Shown: positions 1-6,020 of the stretch, in pieces
Numbering within the stretch: position 1 is the stretch's first letter
Layout: each line of letters begins with the position of its first letter
Assembly: GCA_013205155.1 (NCBI GenBank)
Contig: JABMMT010000257.1
Coordinates: 1 to 11,775, forward strand
Source of the DNA: Betaproteobacteria bacterium
GTDB taxonomy: Bacteria > Pseudomonadota > Gammaproteobacteria > Burkholderiales > Burkholderiaceae
Reading direction: 5' to 3'
DNA: 11,775 nucleotides
Notes under the pieces: model-generated
What the model saw: the letters and a program-made list of their open reading frames with translations, nothing else
What the model was told of the DNA's origin: nothing
Database searches by the model: none
Program-made: the position numbers and the translations under genes

Positions 1-6
1 AGACAT
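1..6 (-). CDS. Possible first two codons of the next his-operon gene (hisD?), cut by the window edge
   Basis: Read on the minus strand, an ATG followed by TCT starts 11 bases after the hisG stop codon and runs off the left edge. Only two codons (Met-Ser) are visible, so the product cannot be read. The suggestion of hisD (histidinol dehydrogenase) rests only on the usual hisG-hisD order in betaproteobacteria. No strong ribosome binding site precedes it; the 11-base spacer has no GGAG-like core. Confidence 0.3.
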
Positions 7-17
7 GTAAATCGAGC

Positions 18-644
18 TTACTTGAGTAAGTCAAAAATAGGCTGAAGTTGCGCGCGCTTGCGTTTATAGGAAGCTTGATTAACCACCAAACGAGCACTAA
101 TGTCAGCAATTGGTTCTACTTCTACCAAACCATTTGCGCGTAAGGTATTGCCTGTGGATACTAAATCTACAATCGCATCAGCCAAGCCAACCAATGGCGC
201 CAATTCCATCGAGCCATATAGTTGAATCGTATCAATATGGACACCCTTGTTAGCAAAATGCTCTCTTGCGCAGTTGACATACTTTGTCGCCACTTTTAAA
301 CGAGAGCCTTGCTTAACGGCAGCAGCATAATCAAATCCCTCTCGCACTGCAACTGACATACGGCATTTAGCGATGTCTAAATCAAAAGGTACATATAGCC
401 CAGCCGTACCTTTTTCCATCAGCACATCTAAACCTGCGACCCCAAAGTCTGCACCACCAAATTGCACATAGGTTGGTACATCAGATGCGCGCACAATAAT
501 TAAACGAATATCAGAATGGGAAGTTTCAATAATAAGTTTGCGTGACTTTTCAGGATCCTCAAGCGGCACAATACCGACCTTAGATAAGATCTGTGCAGTT
601 TCTTCAAAGATGCGCCCTTTGGATAGAGCTAGAGTCAATTTCAT
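18..644 (-). CDS. hisG: ATP phosphoribosyltransferase catalytic subunit, short form (HisG-S)
   Basis: Catalyses the first step of histidine biosynthesis: ATP plus PRPP gives phosphoribosyl-ATP and pyrophosphate, in the cytoplasm. The 208-residue protein opens with ALSKGRI (residues 6-12) and carries GADFGVAGLDVL near 64-75. The family signature follows, from E147 to the PRPP-binding loop STGNTL (163-168). It ends soon after the catalytic core, at the length of the short family. The roughly 80-residue C-terminal regulatory domain of long HisG (about 290-300 residues) is absent. Short HisG enzymes are known to need the HisRS-like subunit HisZ for activity and histidine feedback. No hisZ is visible here, so one is expected elsewhere in the genome. 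The start is the ATG 20 bases after the murA stop, with only a weak ribosome binding site. It is probably co-transcribed with murA and is likely the head of a histidine gene run continuing left. Confidence 0.97.
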   Translation of the reverse strand: MKLTLALSKGRIFEETAQILSKVGIVPLEDPEKSRKLIIETSHSDIRLIIVRASDVPTYVQFGGADFGVAGLDVLMEKGTAGLYVPFDLDIAKCRMSVAVREGFDYAAAVKQGSRLKVATKYVNCAREHFANKGVHIDTIQLYGSMELAPLVGLADAIVDLVSTGNTLRANGLVEVEPIADISARLVVNQASYKRKRAQLQPIFDLLK

Positions 645-664
645 GGACTAATTATCCACTAGGC

Positions 665-1939
665 TCACTTAATGCGCTGAATATTGGCCCCCAAGCGGGT
701 CAACTTTTGCTCCATACGGTCATAACCACGGTCTAAGTGGTAAATCCGATCTACCTGAGTTTCGCCTTGGGCAGCTAAGCCAGCAATCACCAAGCTAGCA
801 GAAGCTCGTAAATCCGTAGCCATCACAATTGCCCCGGAAAGTTTTTCTTCGCCTTGGACTATTGCAGTATTTCCCTCAATCGCAATATCGGCACCCAAGC
901 GATTGAGTTCTTGAACGTGCATAAAGCGATTCTCAAAAATAGTTTCAGTAATGGTTGAGCTACCACTTGCAATCGCATTTACAGCCATTAACTGAGCCTG
1001 CATATCTGTCGGAAAAGCAGGATATTCAGAGGTCCGAAAGCTTACTGCTTTAGGTCTACCCTTCATCGAAGCCTTAATCCAGTCTGGACCTACTTCCATT
1101 ATTAAGCCAGCATCCTTTAACTTTACAAGTACTGCATCTAAAGTATTTGGTCGGCAGTTTTTTACTAATACTTCGCCGCCTGCAGCTGCAACAGCACATA
1201 AAAAGGTTCCTGCCTCAATACGATCAGGAATCACCACATGCTCTGCGCCATGCAGTTGTTCTACGCCTTCAATGATTAATTTGTCGCTACCAATTCCAGA
1301 AATTTTTGCACCCATCTTCACCAATAACTCAGCTAAGTCGCCCACTTCTGGTTCGCGTGCAGCATTCTCCAAAACAGTCGTTCCCGTTGCCAGAGTTGCC
1401 GCCATCAATAGGTTTTCTGTCCCGGTAACGGTAATCATGTCAGTCAAAATGGATGCGCCCTTTAAGCGCTCAAGTGGTGGCTTAATCTCTGCTTGTATAT
1501 ATCCACTCTTGATCTTGATCGCGGCCCCCATCGCTTTTAAGCCCTTAATGTGCTGATCAACTGGACGTGCGCCAATCGCGCAGCCGCCAGGCAAAGACAC
1601 TTTCGCGCTATGCATTCTGGCTAAAAGTGGGCCCAATACCAAGATAGAAGCACGCATGGTTTTAACCATCTCATAGGTTGCTTCTGAGCTCTTGATAATG
1701 GAGGCATTTAAGACTAGATGACTACGGTCACCTGCATCAGGAAAGCTCGCAGTAACGCCAATTTCTTGCAGAAGCTTTAGCATGGTGCGCACATCCTGTA
1801 AGTCAGGTACATTACGCAAAATAATTGGCTGATTCGTTAAAAGACAAGCGCAAAGAATCGGGAGTGCAGCATTTTTAGCGCCAGCAATTGTCACCTCACC
1901 CTTGAGTGGTGTGCCGCCGACCATTCTTAATTTATCCAT
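665..1939 (-). CDS. murA: UDP-N-acetylglucosamine 1-carboxyvinyltransferase MurA
   Basis: Transfers the enolpyruvyl group of phosphoenolpyruvate to UDP-GlcNAc, the first committed step of peptidoglycan precursor synthesis in the cytoplasm. The 424 residues match the usual family length of about 420. Active-site residues are recognisable: K22-N23 in AGAKNAALP, the catalytic cysteine C120 in PGGCAIGARP (E. coli Cys115), D312 in PAFPTDMQ (E. coli Asp305) and R404 in HLDRGYDR. The nucleophile is Cys rather than the Asp of fosfomycin-insensitive variants, so fosfomycin binding is expected from family knowledge. The chosen ATG gives the usual N-terminus, MDKLRMVGG; an internal Met6 is a less likely alternative. 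The gene follows ibaG after a 50-base gap, one of the longest gaps in the window, and precedes hisG by 20 bases. The ibaG-murA pairing is the same as in E. coli. Confidence 0.98.
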   Translation of the reverse strand: MDKLRMVGGTPLKGEVTIAGAKNAALPILCACLLTNQPIILRNVPDLQDVRTMLKLLQEIGVTASFPDAGDRSHLVLNASIIKSSEATYEMVKTMRASILVLGPLLARMHSAKVSLPGGCAIGARPVDQHIKGLKAMGAAIKIKSGYIQAEIKPPLERLKGASILTDMITVTGTENLLMAATLATGTTVLENAAREPEVGDLAELLVKMGAKISGIGSDKLIIEGVEQLHGAEHVVIPDRIEAGTFLCAVAAAGGEVLVKNCRPNTLDAVLVKLKDAGLIMEVGPDWIKASMKGRPKAVSFRTSEYPAFPTDMQAQLMAVNAIASGSSTITETIFENRFMHVQELNRLGADIAIEGNTAIVQGEEKLSGAIVMATDLRASASLVIAGLAAQGETQVDRIYHLDRGYDRMEQKLTRLGANIQRIK

Positions 1940-1989
1940 GAAACGATTCCAGTAAAAACTGTTTAGTTTGTTTAAGCACTACAGCAATG
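1940..1989 (-). other. ibaG-murA intergenic leader; possible weak promoter, unproven
   Basis: This 50-base spacer is AT-rich and has short repeated AAAC blocks. On the minus strand, TTGCTG sits 16 bases ahead of TAAACA, which could be a poor sigma-70 pair (the -10 box matches only three of six consensus bases). A GGAA about eight bases before the murA ATG may serve as ribosome binding site. There is no GC-rich hairpin with a T run, so no terminator separates ibaG from murA. Confidence 0.25.
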
Positions 1990-2238
1990 TTATGCGGCTG
2001 AATTCTGCGCAAATTCTTGCGGAGTAAAGGCCTTAATCGACAAAGCATGAACTTCAGCTTTCATCCGATCCCCCATTGCCGCATACACCAATTGATGGCG
2101 CTGAATCAAACGTTTACCTTCAAACTGCGTACTCACAATGGTTGCAAAAAAATGCTGGCCATCACCCTCCACTTGTATGTGGGTACAGTCAATTCCTTGC
2201 TTGATATAGCCCTCAATTTGCTCGGGGGTTGGAAACAT
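1990..2238 (-). CDS. ibaG: BolA family protein, IbaG/YrbA type
   Basis: A small cytoplasmic protein of the BolA family. Family members pair with monothiol glutaredoxins and take part in iron-sulfur cluster handling. E. coli IbaG has been linked to acid stress. The 82 residues span one BolA domain: an N-terminal helix, then VEGDGQHF (23-30), the RHQLVYAAMGD segment (47-57) and the family motif HALSIKAFTP (64-73). H64 is at the position of the invariant histidine that acts as an Fe-S ligand in BolA-glutaredoxin complexes. Position next to murA and after the mla genes, as in E. coli mlaFEDCB-ibaG-murA, favours IbaG over BolA itself. Start choice is strong because a good AAGGAG site lies six bases upstream. 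Its target in this organism cannot be read from sequence. Confidence 0.93.
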   Translation of the reverse strand: MFPTPEQIEGYIKQGIDCTHIQVEGDGQHFFATIVSTQFEGKRLIQRHQLVYAAMGDRMKAEVHALSIKAFTPQEFAQNSAA

Positions 2239-2244
2239 CTGATT

Positions 2245-2250
2245 CTCCTT
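2245..2250 (-). promoter_or_regulatory. Strong ribosome binding site of ibaG overlapping the permease stop codon
   Basis: On the minus strand AAGGAG lies six bases before the ibaG ATG. Its first two bases are the last two of the TAA stop of the upstream exporter permease. This is the best Shine-Dalgarno match among the junctions and fixes the ibaG start. The shared bases imply that ribosomes ending the permease arrive at the ibaG site, so co-translation is likely. Confidence 0.75.
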
Positions 2251-3038
2251 TAATGTCTGAGCTTATAGCCCTTTTGAAGCATACGTAAAGCAATCACTGA
2301 AACTACCACAAAGAAAGAGCTCACAATCGTGAAACTGGTCCAAGGGGAAATGTCTGAGACCCCAAAAAAGCCATACCGAAATCCATCAATCATGTAGAAA
2401 AATGGATTGAAATGTGACACCACTTGCCAGGCTGGTGGAAGCGAGTGAATGGAATAAAAAACGCCTGAGAGCATGGTGGCAGGCATGATGAAGAAATTCT
2501 GAAAAGCGGCTAACTGATCATATTTATCTGACCAAATACCAGCAATCAAACCTAAGCTTCCTAAAATTGCAGCGCCCAAAAATGCAAAAGTCAAAATCCA
2601 CAAGGGGGATTCAAGGCTTGGTAAACCATACCAAGCAGTCATTAATAAAACGCCGAGACCCACCACAATGCCACGAAATACAGCAGCCAAAATATATGCT
2701 GCATAAAACTCAAAGTGGCTTAATGGGGCAAGCAATACAAATACTAAATTACCAGTTACCTTTGACTGAATCAAAGATGAGGAAGTATTTGAAAATGCAT
2801 TTTGTAGTACCGTCATCATGACCAGACCCGGAATTAAAAATGCGGTGTAACTTAAGCGCCCATAAATTTCTTTACCTTCAAGCACATGACCAAAAATCAT
2901 GAGGTATAGGATTGCGGTGAGCACGGGTGCGGCTACCGTCTGAAAGGCCACCTTATAAAAACGCATGATCTCTTTGCGTAATAAAGTTGGAAAGCCGCTA
3001 CCGTATTCCAATACAGGCTTATTGAGGGCAGTTTTCAT
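2250..3038 (-). CDS. ABC-2 type exporter permease, YadH-like
   Basis: The inner-membrane subunit of a two-gene ABC-2 exporter whose ATPase is the gene just upstream. The 262 residues have a short cytoplasmic N-terminus and about six hydrophobic spans, near residues 33-50, 65-85, 113-135, 146-168, 179-196 and 236-255. The ABC-2 hallmark is clear: SGVFYSIHSLPP (191-202), then HFNPFFYMIDGFR (209-221) between the fifth and sixth spans. Size and sequence resemble E. coli YadH, whose substrate is not known. ABC-2 permeases export polysaccharides, lipids, drugs or haem, and nothing here picks one. The ATG overlaps the ATPase stop as ATGA, with a GGGGGT stretch six bases upstream, so translation is probably coupled. 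Its place between mlaB and ibaG suggests an envelope role, which is inference only. Confidence 0.92.
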   Translation of the reverse strand: MKTALNKPVLEYGSGFPTLLRKEIMRFYKVAFQTVAAPVLTAILYLMIFGHVLEGKEIYGRLSYTAFLIPGLVMMTVLQNAFSNTSSSLIQSKVTGNLVFVLLAPLSHFEFYAAYILAAVFRGIVVGLGVLLMTAWYGLPSLESPLWILTFAFLGAAILGSLGLIAGIWSDKYDQLAAFQNFFIMPATMLSGVFYSIHSLPPAWQVVSHFNPFFYMIDGFRYGFFGVSDISPWTSFTIVSSFFVVVSVIALRMLQKGYKLRH

Positions 3039-3787
3039 AGAAAACCCCCAGACATAATATTGACAAAGACATCCTCTAAATCTGTCTTACCCTCTCCGTC
3101 TTTTTTAACTGAGCCATAACGAGTTAATAAATTGGCAGTGGTATCTAGAGCAACAATCTCTCCTTGCTTGAGCATGGCGATTCTTTCACATAGGGCCTCA
3201 GCTTCTTCTAGATAGTGCGTAGTTAAAACGATCGTATGACCATCTTGGTTTAGTCTACTAATAAATTGCCATAGAGATTGACGCAACTCAACATCAACAC
3301 CAGCCGTTGGCTCATCTAAAATAATCACTGGCGGTCTATGTACTAATGCCTGAGCCACTAATACTCGACGCTTCATGCCACCTGATAAAGCGCGCATATT
3401 ACTATCGGCCTTATTGGTGAGATCAAGATTGGCGATAATTTCATCAATCCAAGCATCATTATTGCGAATCCCAAAATATCCTGACTGAAAGCGTAAAGTC
3501 TCGCGCACTGTAAAGAAAGGGTCAAAGACTAATTCTTGGGGAACAACTCCCAGCATTCGCCTTGCATCACGAAAATTCCTTTGCACATCTGCACCCATAA
3601 TGGCAGCATGACCATGGTCAGACCTGACTAGGCCAGCCAAAATAGAAATCAAGGTGGTCTTACCTGCGCCATTGGGGCCAAGCAAACCAAAAAACTCACC
3701 TGGCTCAATCACCAAAGAAACATCATCTAGCGCTTTAAGTGCCCCATAGTTTTTAGTAATATTTTTAATCGATATGGCTGAATGCAT
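3035..3787 (-). CDS. ABC exporter ATP-binding protein, YadG-like
   Basis: The nucleotide-binding subunit that powers the adjacent ABC-2 permease at the cytoplasmic face of the inner membrane. All ATPase motifs are intact in the 250 residues: Walker A GPNGAGKT (37-44), Q-loop Q84 in VVPQE, signature LSGGMKRR (134-141), Walker B VIILDEP (154-160) with catalytic E159, and switch histidine H191 in TTHYLEEAE. The TTHYLEEAE and LSGGMKRR forms are typical of ABC-2 export ATPases (the DrrA/CcmA/YadG group) rather than importers. The C-terminus ends LEDVFVNIMSGG, as is common in that group. It starts only four bases after the mlaB stop and overlaps the permease by four bases. It is too different from mlaF to be a duplicate of it. 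Confidence 0.93.
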   Translation of the reverse strand: MHSAISIKNITKNYGALKALDDVSLVIEPGEFFGLLGPNGAGKTTLISILAGLVRSDHGHAAIMGADVQRNFRDARRMLGVVPQELVFDPFFTVRETLRFQSGYFGIRNNDAWIDEIIANLDLTNKADSNMRALSGGMKRRVLVAQALVHRPPVIILDEPTAGVDVELRQSLWQFISRLNQDGHTIVLTTHYLEEAEALCERIAMLKQGEIVALDTTANLLTRYGSVKKDGEGKTDLEDVFVNIMSGGFL

Positions 3788-3791
3788 GCCG

Positions 3792-4049
3792 TTACAAGCC
3801 TAGCAAGGCAGATACACCATATACGTTAGCCAATACTTTTAATTTTTCAGGGGGGTGCTCTACTACAAGAGATTGGCCATTGGCTTGCAATGTTTTTTGC
3901 CATGACAATAAAACAGTAAGCACAGTTGAGTCAAAGTCTTTCAATGCAGAACAATCAACCCTTCTCAATTCAGCAAGATTAGACAGACCCTCTTGTTGAA
4001 TGTGCATGACATTTTCTTGTGTCACTTCCTGGGGTAAGCAAAACGGCAT
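3792..4049 (-). CDS. mlaB: MlaB, STAS-domain subunit of the Mla phospholipid transporter
   Basis: A small cytoplasmic STAS-domain protein. In E. coli MlaB binds the ATPase MlaF and is needed for a stable, active MlaFEDB complex. The 85 residues form one STAS domain, with the central VDCSALKDFDSTVL segment (31-44) at the usual ligand or phosphorylation loop. The residue after D40 is S41, where E. coli MlaB has Thr52 in DTAG. The C-terminal NVYGVSALLG resembles the closing helix of the family. Similarity is weak, as is normal for MlaB, so position directly after mlaC carries much of the call. The start ATG follows a 25-base gap with no clear ribosome binding site. The slightly shorter length than E. 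coli (97) is within family variation. Confidence 0.85.
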   Translation of the reverse strand: MPFCLPQEVTQENVMHIQQEGLSNLAELRRVDCSALKDFDSTVLTVLLSWQKTLQANGQSLVVEHPPEKLKVLANVYGVSALLGL

Positions 4050-4074
4050 TGTTCTAATTTCTATCTGAATTGGC

Positions 4075-4707
4075 TTACTTGGTAGTAGCTAATTGCTTGT
4101 TACGATCTTGCAAAAATTTCACCAAACCATCAATACCATTCTGACCAATCTGATTTGTAAATTGATTGCGGTACGCTTCTACCAACCAAGCTCCCATAAT
4201 ATTCATGTCATAGACCTTCCAGCCGGTAGCACTTTTTTCCAGACGGTAATCTAAGGAGATTGGGTCACCACGACCAACCACGACCGTTCTGACCACAACT
4301 TCTTTATCATCGGGAGCAGCTCGTAAGGCCTTAAATTGGACGGTCTGATCGCGAAGCTGACTCAAGGCCCCCGAATAGGTCCGCATTAATAGGGTTTTAA
4401 ATTCCGCCGTGAGAATAGCCTGCTGTTCTGGAGTGGCTTTTTTCCAATTGGGGCCCATTGCCATTTCAGTAGTCCGGCGCATATCAGTAAATGGGACAAT
4501 TTTCTTTTCTACCAACTCCATTACCTTGGGGATATTGCCTTTTTGTATGTCGGGATCAGCCTTAACTGAAGCCATGACATCTGACACCACCATCTTGATC
4601 AATACATCAGGAGGAGTATTTTGATCAGGTACTTGTGAAAAAACCAACCCAGATATGAGGAATAAGCCTGTAGCAAGCCATCTTGAGATTGTTTTGTTAC
4701 TTTTCAT
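4075..4707 (-). CDS. mlaC: MlaC, periplasmic phospholipid-binding shuttle protein
   Basis: Carries single phospholipids across the periplasm between the MlaA complex in the outer membrane and MlaD in the inner membrane. The MlaC/Ttg2D domain is recognisable in the KIVPFTDMRRTTEMAMG region, LLMRTYSGAL, VVVRTVV and the final GWKVYDMNIMGAWLVEAYR block. I chose the ATG at 4707, giving 210 residues. It puts a normal Sec signal peptide at the very N-terminus: lysines and arginine (KSNKTISR), then a hydrophobic core, with likely cleavage near VFS-Q at about residues 24-25. An upstream in-frame ATG at 4722 would add five residues. A TTG at 4764 would add 19 and would place the start inside an inverted repeat, so I disfavour it. 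A GGGA about nine bases ahead of the 4707 ATG is a modest ribosome binding site. No residue is obviously missing. Confidence 0.93.
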   Translation of the reverse strand: MKSNKTISRWLATGLFLISGLVFSQVPDQNTPPDVLIKMVVSDVMASVKADPDIQKGNIPKVMELVEKKIVPFTDMRRTTEMAMGPNWKKATPEQQAILTAEFKTLLMRTYSGALSQLRDQTVQFKALRAAPDDKEVVVRTVVVGRGDPISLDYRLEKSATGWKVYDMNIMGAWLVEAYRNQFTNQIGQNGIDGLVKFLQDRNKQLATTK

Positions 4708-4739
4708 GTGCTTTGGTCCCATCAACTCTAAATAAACTT

Positions 4740-4756
4740 GGGGCAATTTTAGCCCC
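4740..4756. repeat. Inverted repeat in the mlaA-mlaC gap (5-bp GC stem, 7-base loop)
   Basis: GGGGC and GCCCC arms flank a seven-base AT-rich loop. As RNA from the minus strand it would form a small GC-rich hairpin. It is followed by AAGTTTATTT rather than a clean U run, so it is not a convincing intrinsic terminator. It lies between the mlaA stop and the preferred mlaC start. Confidence 0.55.
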
Positions 4757-4757
4757 T

Positions 4758-4773
4758 TAAGCAATATTGCTTA
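4758..4773. repeat. Perfect 16-bp palindrome containing the mlaA stop codon
   Basis: The sequence taagcaatattgctta is its own reverse complement, and its outer three bases on the mlaA side are the TAA stop codon. It is one base away from the GC-stem inverted repeat, so the two form a tandem of hairpin-capable elements in the 63-base mlaA-mlaC gap. It could affect mRNA processing or 3'-end stability, be a dyad for a DNA-binding protein, or be chance. Confidence 0.6.
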
Positions 4774-5520
4774 TTCGTAAGGGTTTTCATAAGGCGGCAT
4801 GAGTGGTTCTTCATCATTGCGGCCCTCATTAATCTGATACTCACGACGCTGAAGATAGGCGTCTCGGATGAAGCTATATTTATCAAGGGCAGCACCATCT
4901 AATAAATCACCCGCTTCATAAAAGGTATTACGAGCATTAATGACACGCAGTCCCGTAATGCTATTTCGGAGCCCAACATCCGGGATGTACTTAAATAAGT
5001 AATCTGTCTCCAAATCTGCCGCAGTACCAAAAGTGTCTCGAATAGTGCTCGGACCAAAAAATGGCAGCACTAGATAAGGACCCGAAGGCACTCCCCATAC
5101 TCCAAATGTTTGACCCCAATCCTCTTTATGCTTTGGAAGTCCACCTGGTGTTGCAACATCCATGAGACCGCCAAGTCCAAAGAGTGTATTGACAGCAACG
5201 CGCATCAAATCGTTAAACGCTAAGTCCGGCTTGCCCTGTAATAAGTTTTGTAGGGCAGTGTAAATATCACTGTAATTACTAAAAAAGTTATAGATTCCAT
5301 CTCGCACAATCTCTGGCAAGATAAATCGATAGGCCGCAACAATCGGCTTTAGAAGATACTTATCTAAGCCTTCATTAAATTCAAATACTGAACGGTTAAA
5401 GGGCTCCCAAGGATCTCGAGGCGAAGGCTCCACTCCAGCAGGAATAGAGGCGCAACCCACAAATAAGCAGGTCATGCTCAGCAACATCAAGCGCTTAAAT
5501 CTGCTCGCCCACAAAATCAC
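4771..5520 (-). CDS. mlaA: MlaA (VacJ), outer-membrane lipoprotein of the Mla system
   Basis: Works in the outer membrane, with a porin partner in E. coli, to remove mislocalised phospholipid from the outer leaflet and pass it to MlaC. A lipoprotein signal is present: RFKR (7-10), a hydrophobic stretch, and a lipobox ending VGC with C23 as the lipidated residue. The next residue is Ala, with no Asp at +2, which fits outer-membrane sorting. Family motifs include DPWEPFNR (36-43), LPKHKEDWGQTFGVWG (128-143) and the following Gly/Pro-rich PSGPYLVLPFFGPS. The 249-residue length is normal. The start is a GTG at 5520 overlapping the mlaD stop as GTGA. An AAAGGTG site lies seven bases upstream, and this start keeps the basic n-region that a start at Met12 would lose. 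In E. coli mlaA is unlinked to the other mla genes; here it is inside the cluster. Confidence 0.96.
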   Translation of the reverse strand: MILWASRFKRLMLLSMTCLFVGCASIPAGVEPSPRDPWEPFNRSVFEFNEGLDKYLLKPIVAAYRFILPEIVRDGIYNFFSNYSDIYTALQNLLQGKPDLAFNDLMRVAVNTLFGLGGLMDVATPGGLPKHKEDWGQTFGVWGVPSGPYLVLPFFGPSTIRDTFGTAADLETDYLFKYIPDVGLRNSITGLRVINARNTFYEAGDLLDGAALDKYSFIRDAYLQRREYQINEGRNDEEPLMPPYENPYE

Positions 5521-5999
5521 TTTGCTGCACCTTTGTCTTGACCACCATCAGCAGCCTTGTTGTAAAGGAACTGACTAATCAAATTTTCTAACACCACAGC
5601 CGATTGAGTTTGAGTCAACTTTCCGCCATCAGCCACCATATCGTCAGAACCACCTGCCTCCAAGCCAACATACTGCTCACCCAATAAACCAGATGTCAAA
5701 ATTTTGGCTGCAGAATCTTTTGGGAACTTATAAGAATCTTCGATCGTCATTATTACAGTAGCTTGATACGTTTTATCATCAAAGGAAATATTGGCAATGC
5801 GGCCAACAACCACGCCAGCACTCTTTACTGGGGCACGTGGTTTTAGGCCTCCAATATTATCAAAGCGGGCAGAAATTTTATAAGTTGGGGCAAAAGAAAC
5901 GGCATTCATATTGCCAACTTTTAACGCCAAGAAAAATGCTGCCAACAAACCAATGGCAACAAATAATCCGACCCAAACATCAATTGCACTTTTTCTCAT
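5517..5999 (-). CDS. mlaD: MlaD, MCE-domain lipid-binding subunit of the Mla transporter
   Basis: An inner-membrane-anchored, periplasmic MCE protein. In E. coli six copies form a ring with a hydrophobic pore on top of MlaE and exchange lipid with MlaC. In these 160 residues one N-terminal membrane span covers about 8-28. A single MCE domain follows at about 38-116, with NIGGLKPRAPVKSAGVVVGRI (48-68) and the pore-loop motif SGLLGEQYVGL (103-113). A C-terminal helix (ENLISQFLYNK) would line the ring axis. It is slightly shorter than E. coli MlaD (183), with the loss in the tail. A GAGG site five bases before the ATG supports the start. It lies 21 bases after mlaE and overlaps mlaA by four bases. 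Confidence 0.96.
   Translation of the reverse strand: MRKSAIDVWVGLFVAIGLLAAFFLALKVGNMNAVSFAPTYKISARFDNIGGLKPRAPVKSAGVVVGRIANISFDDKTYQATVIMTIEDSYKFPKDSAAKILTSGLLGEQYVGLEAGGSDDMVADGGKLTQTQSAVVLENLISQFLYNKAADGGQDKGAAK
5528..5534 (-). promoter_or_regulatory. Ribosome binding site that decides the GTG start of mlaA
   Basis: On the minus strand AAAGGTG lies seven bases ahead of the GTG at 5520, inside the last codons of mlaD. It supports GTG initiation and the four-base GTGA overlap rather than a later ATG within the signal peptide. Confidence 0.65.
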
Positions 6000-6020
6000 A
6001 AGAACCTCAGTTTATTCTTT

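Noticed and set aside
1272..1556. Plus-strand open frame of 94 codons opposite murA
   Set aside because: It is an antisense shadow of conserved murA sequence with no recognisable motif.
1940..1989. Firm sigma-70 promoter for murA
   Set aside because: The best -35/-10 pair is a poor match, and AT-rich gaps give such matches by chance. It is kept only as a low-confidence possibility.
2017..2253. Plus-strand open frame of 78 codons opposite ibaG
   Set aside because: It almost exactly mirrors ibaG, which has a strong ribosome binding site and a clear BolA domain. The plus frame has neither.
4740..4773. Intrinsic terminator after mlaA
   Set aside because: Hairpins are possible, but the stem is only 5 bp and no continuous T run follows on the minus strand. 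It is recorded as inverted repeats, not a terminator.
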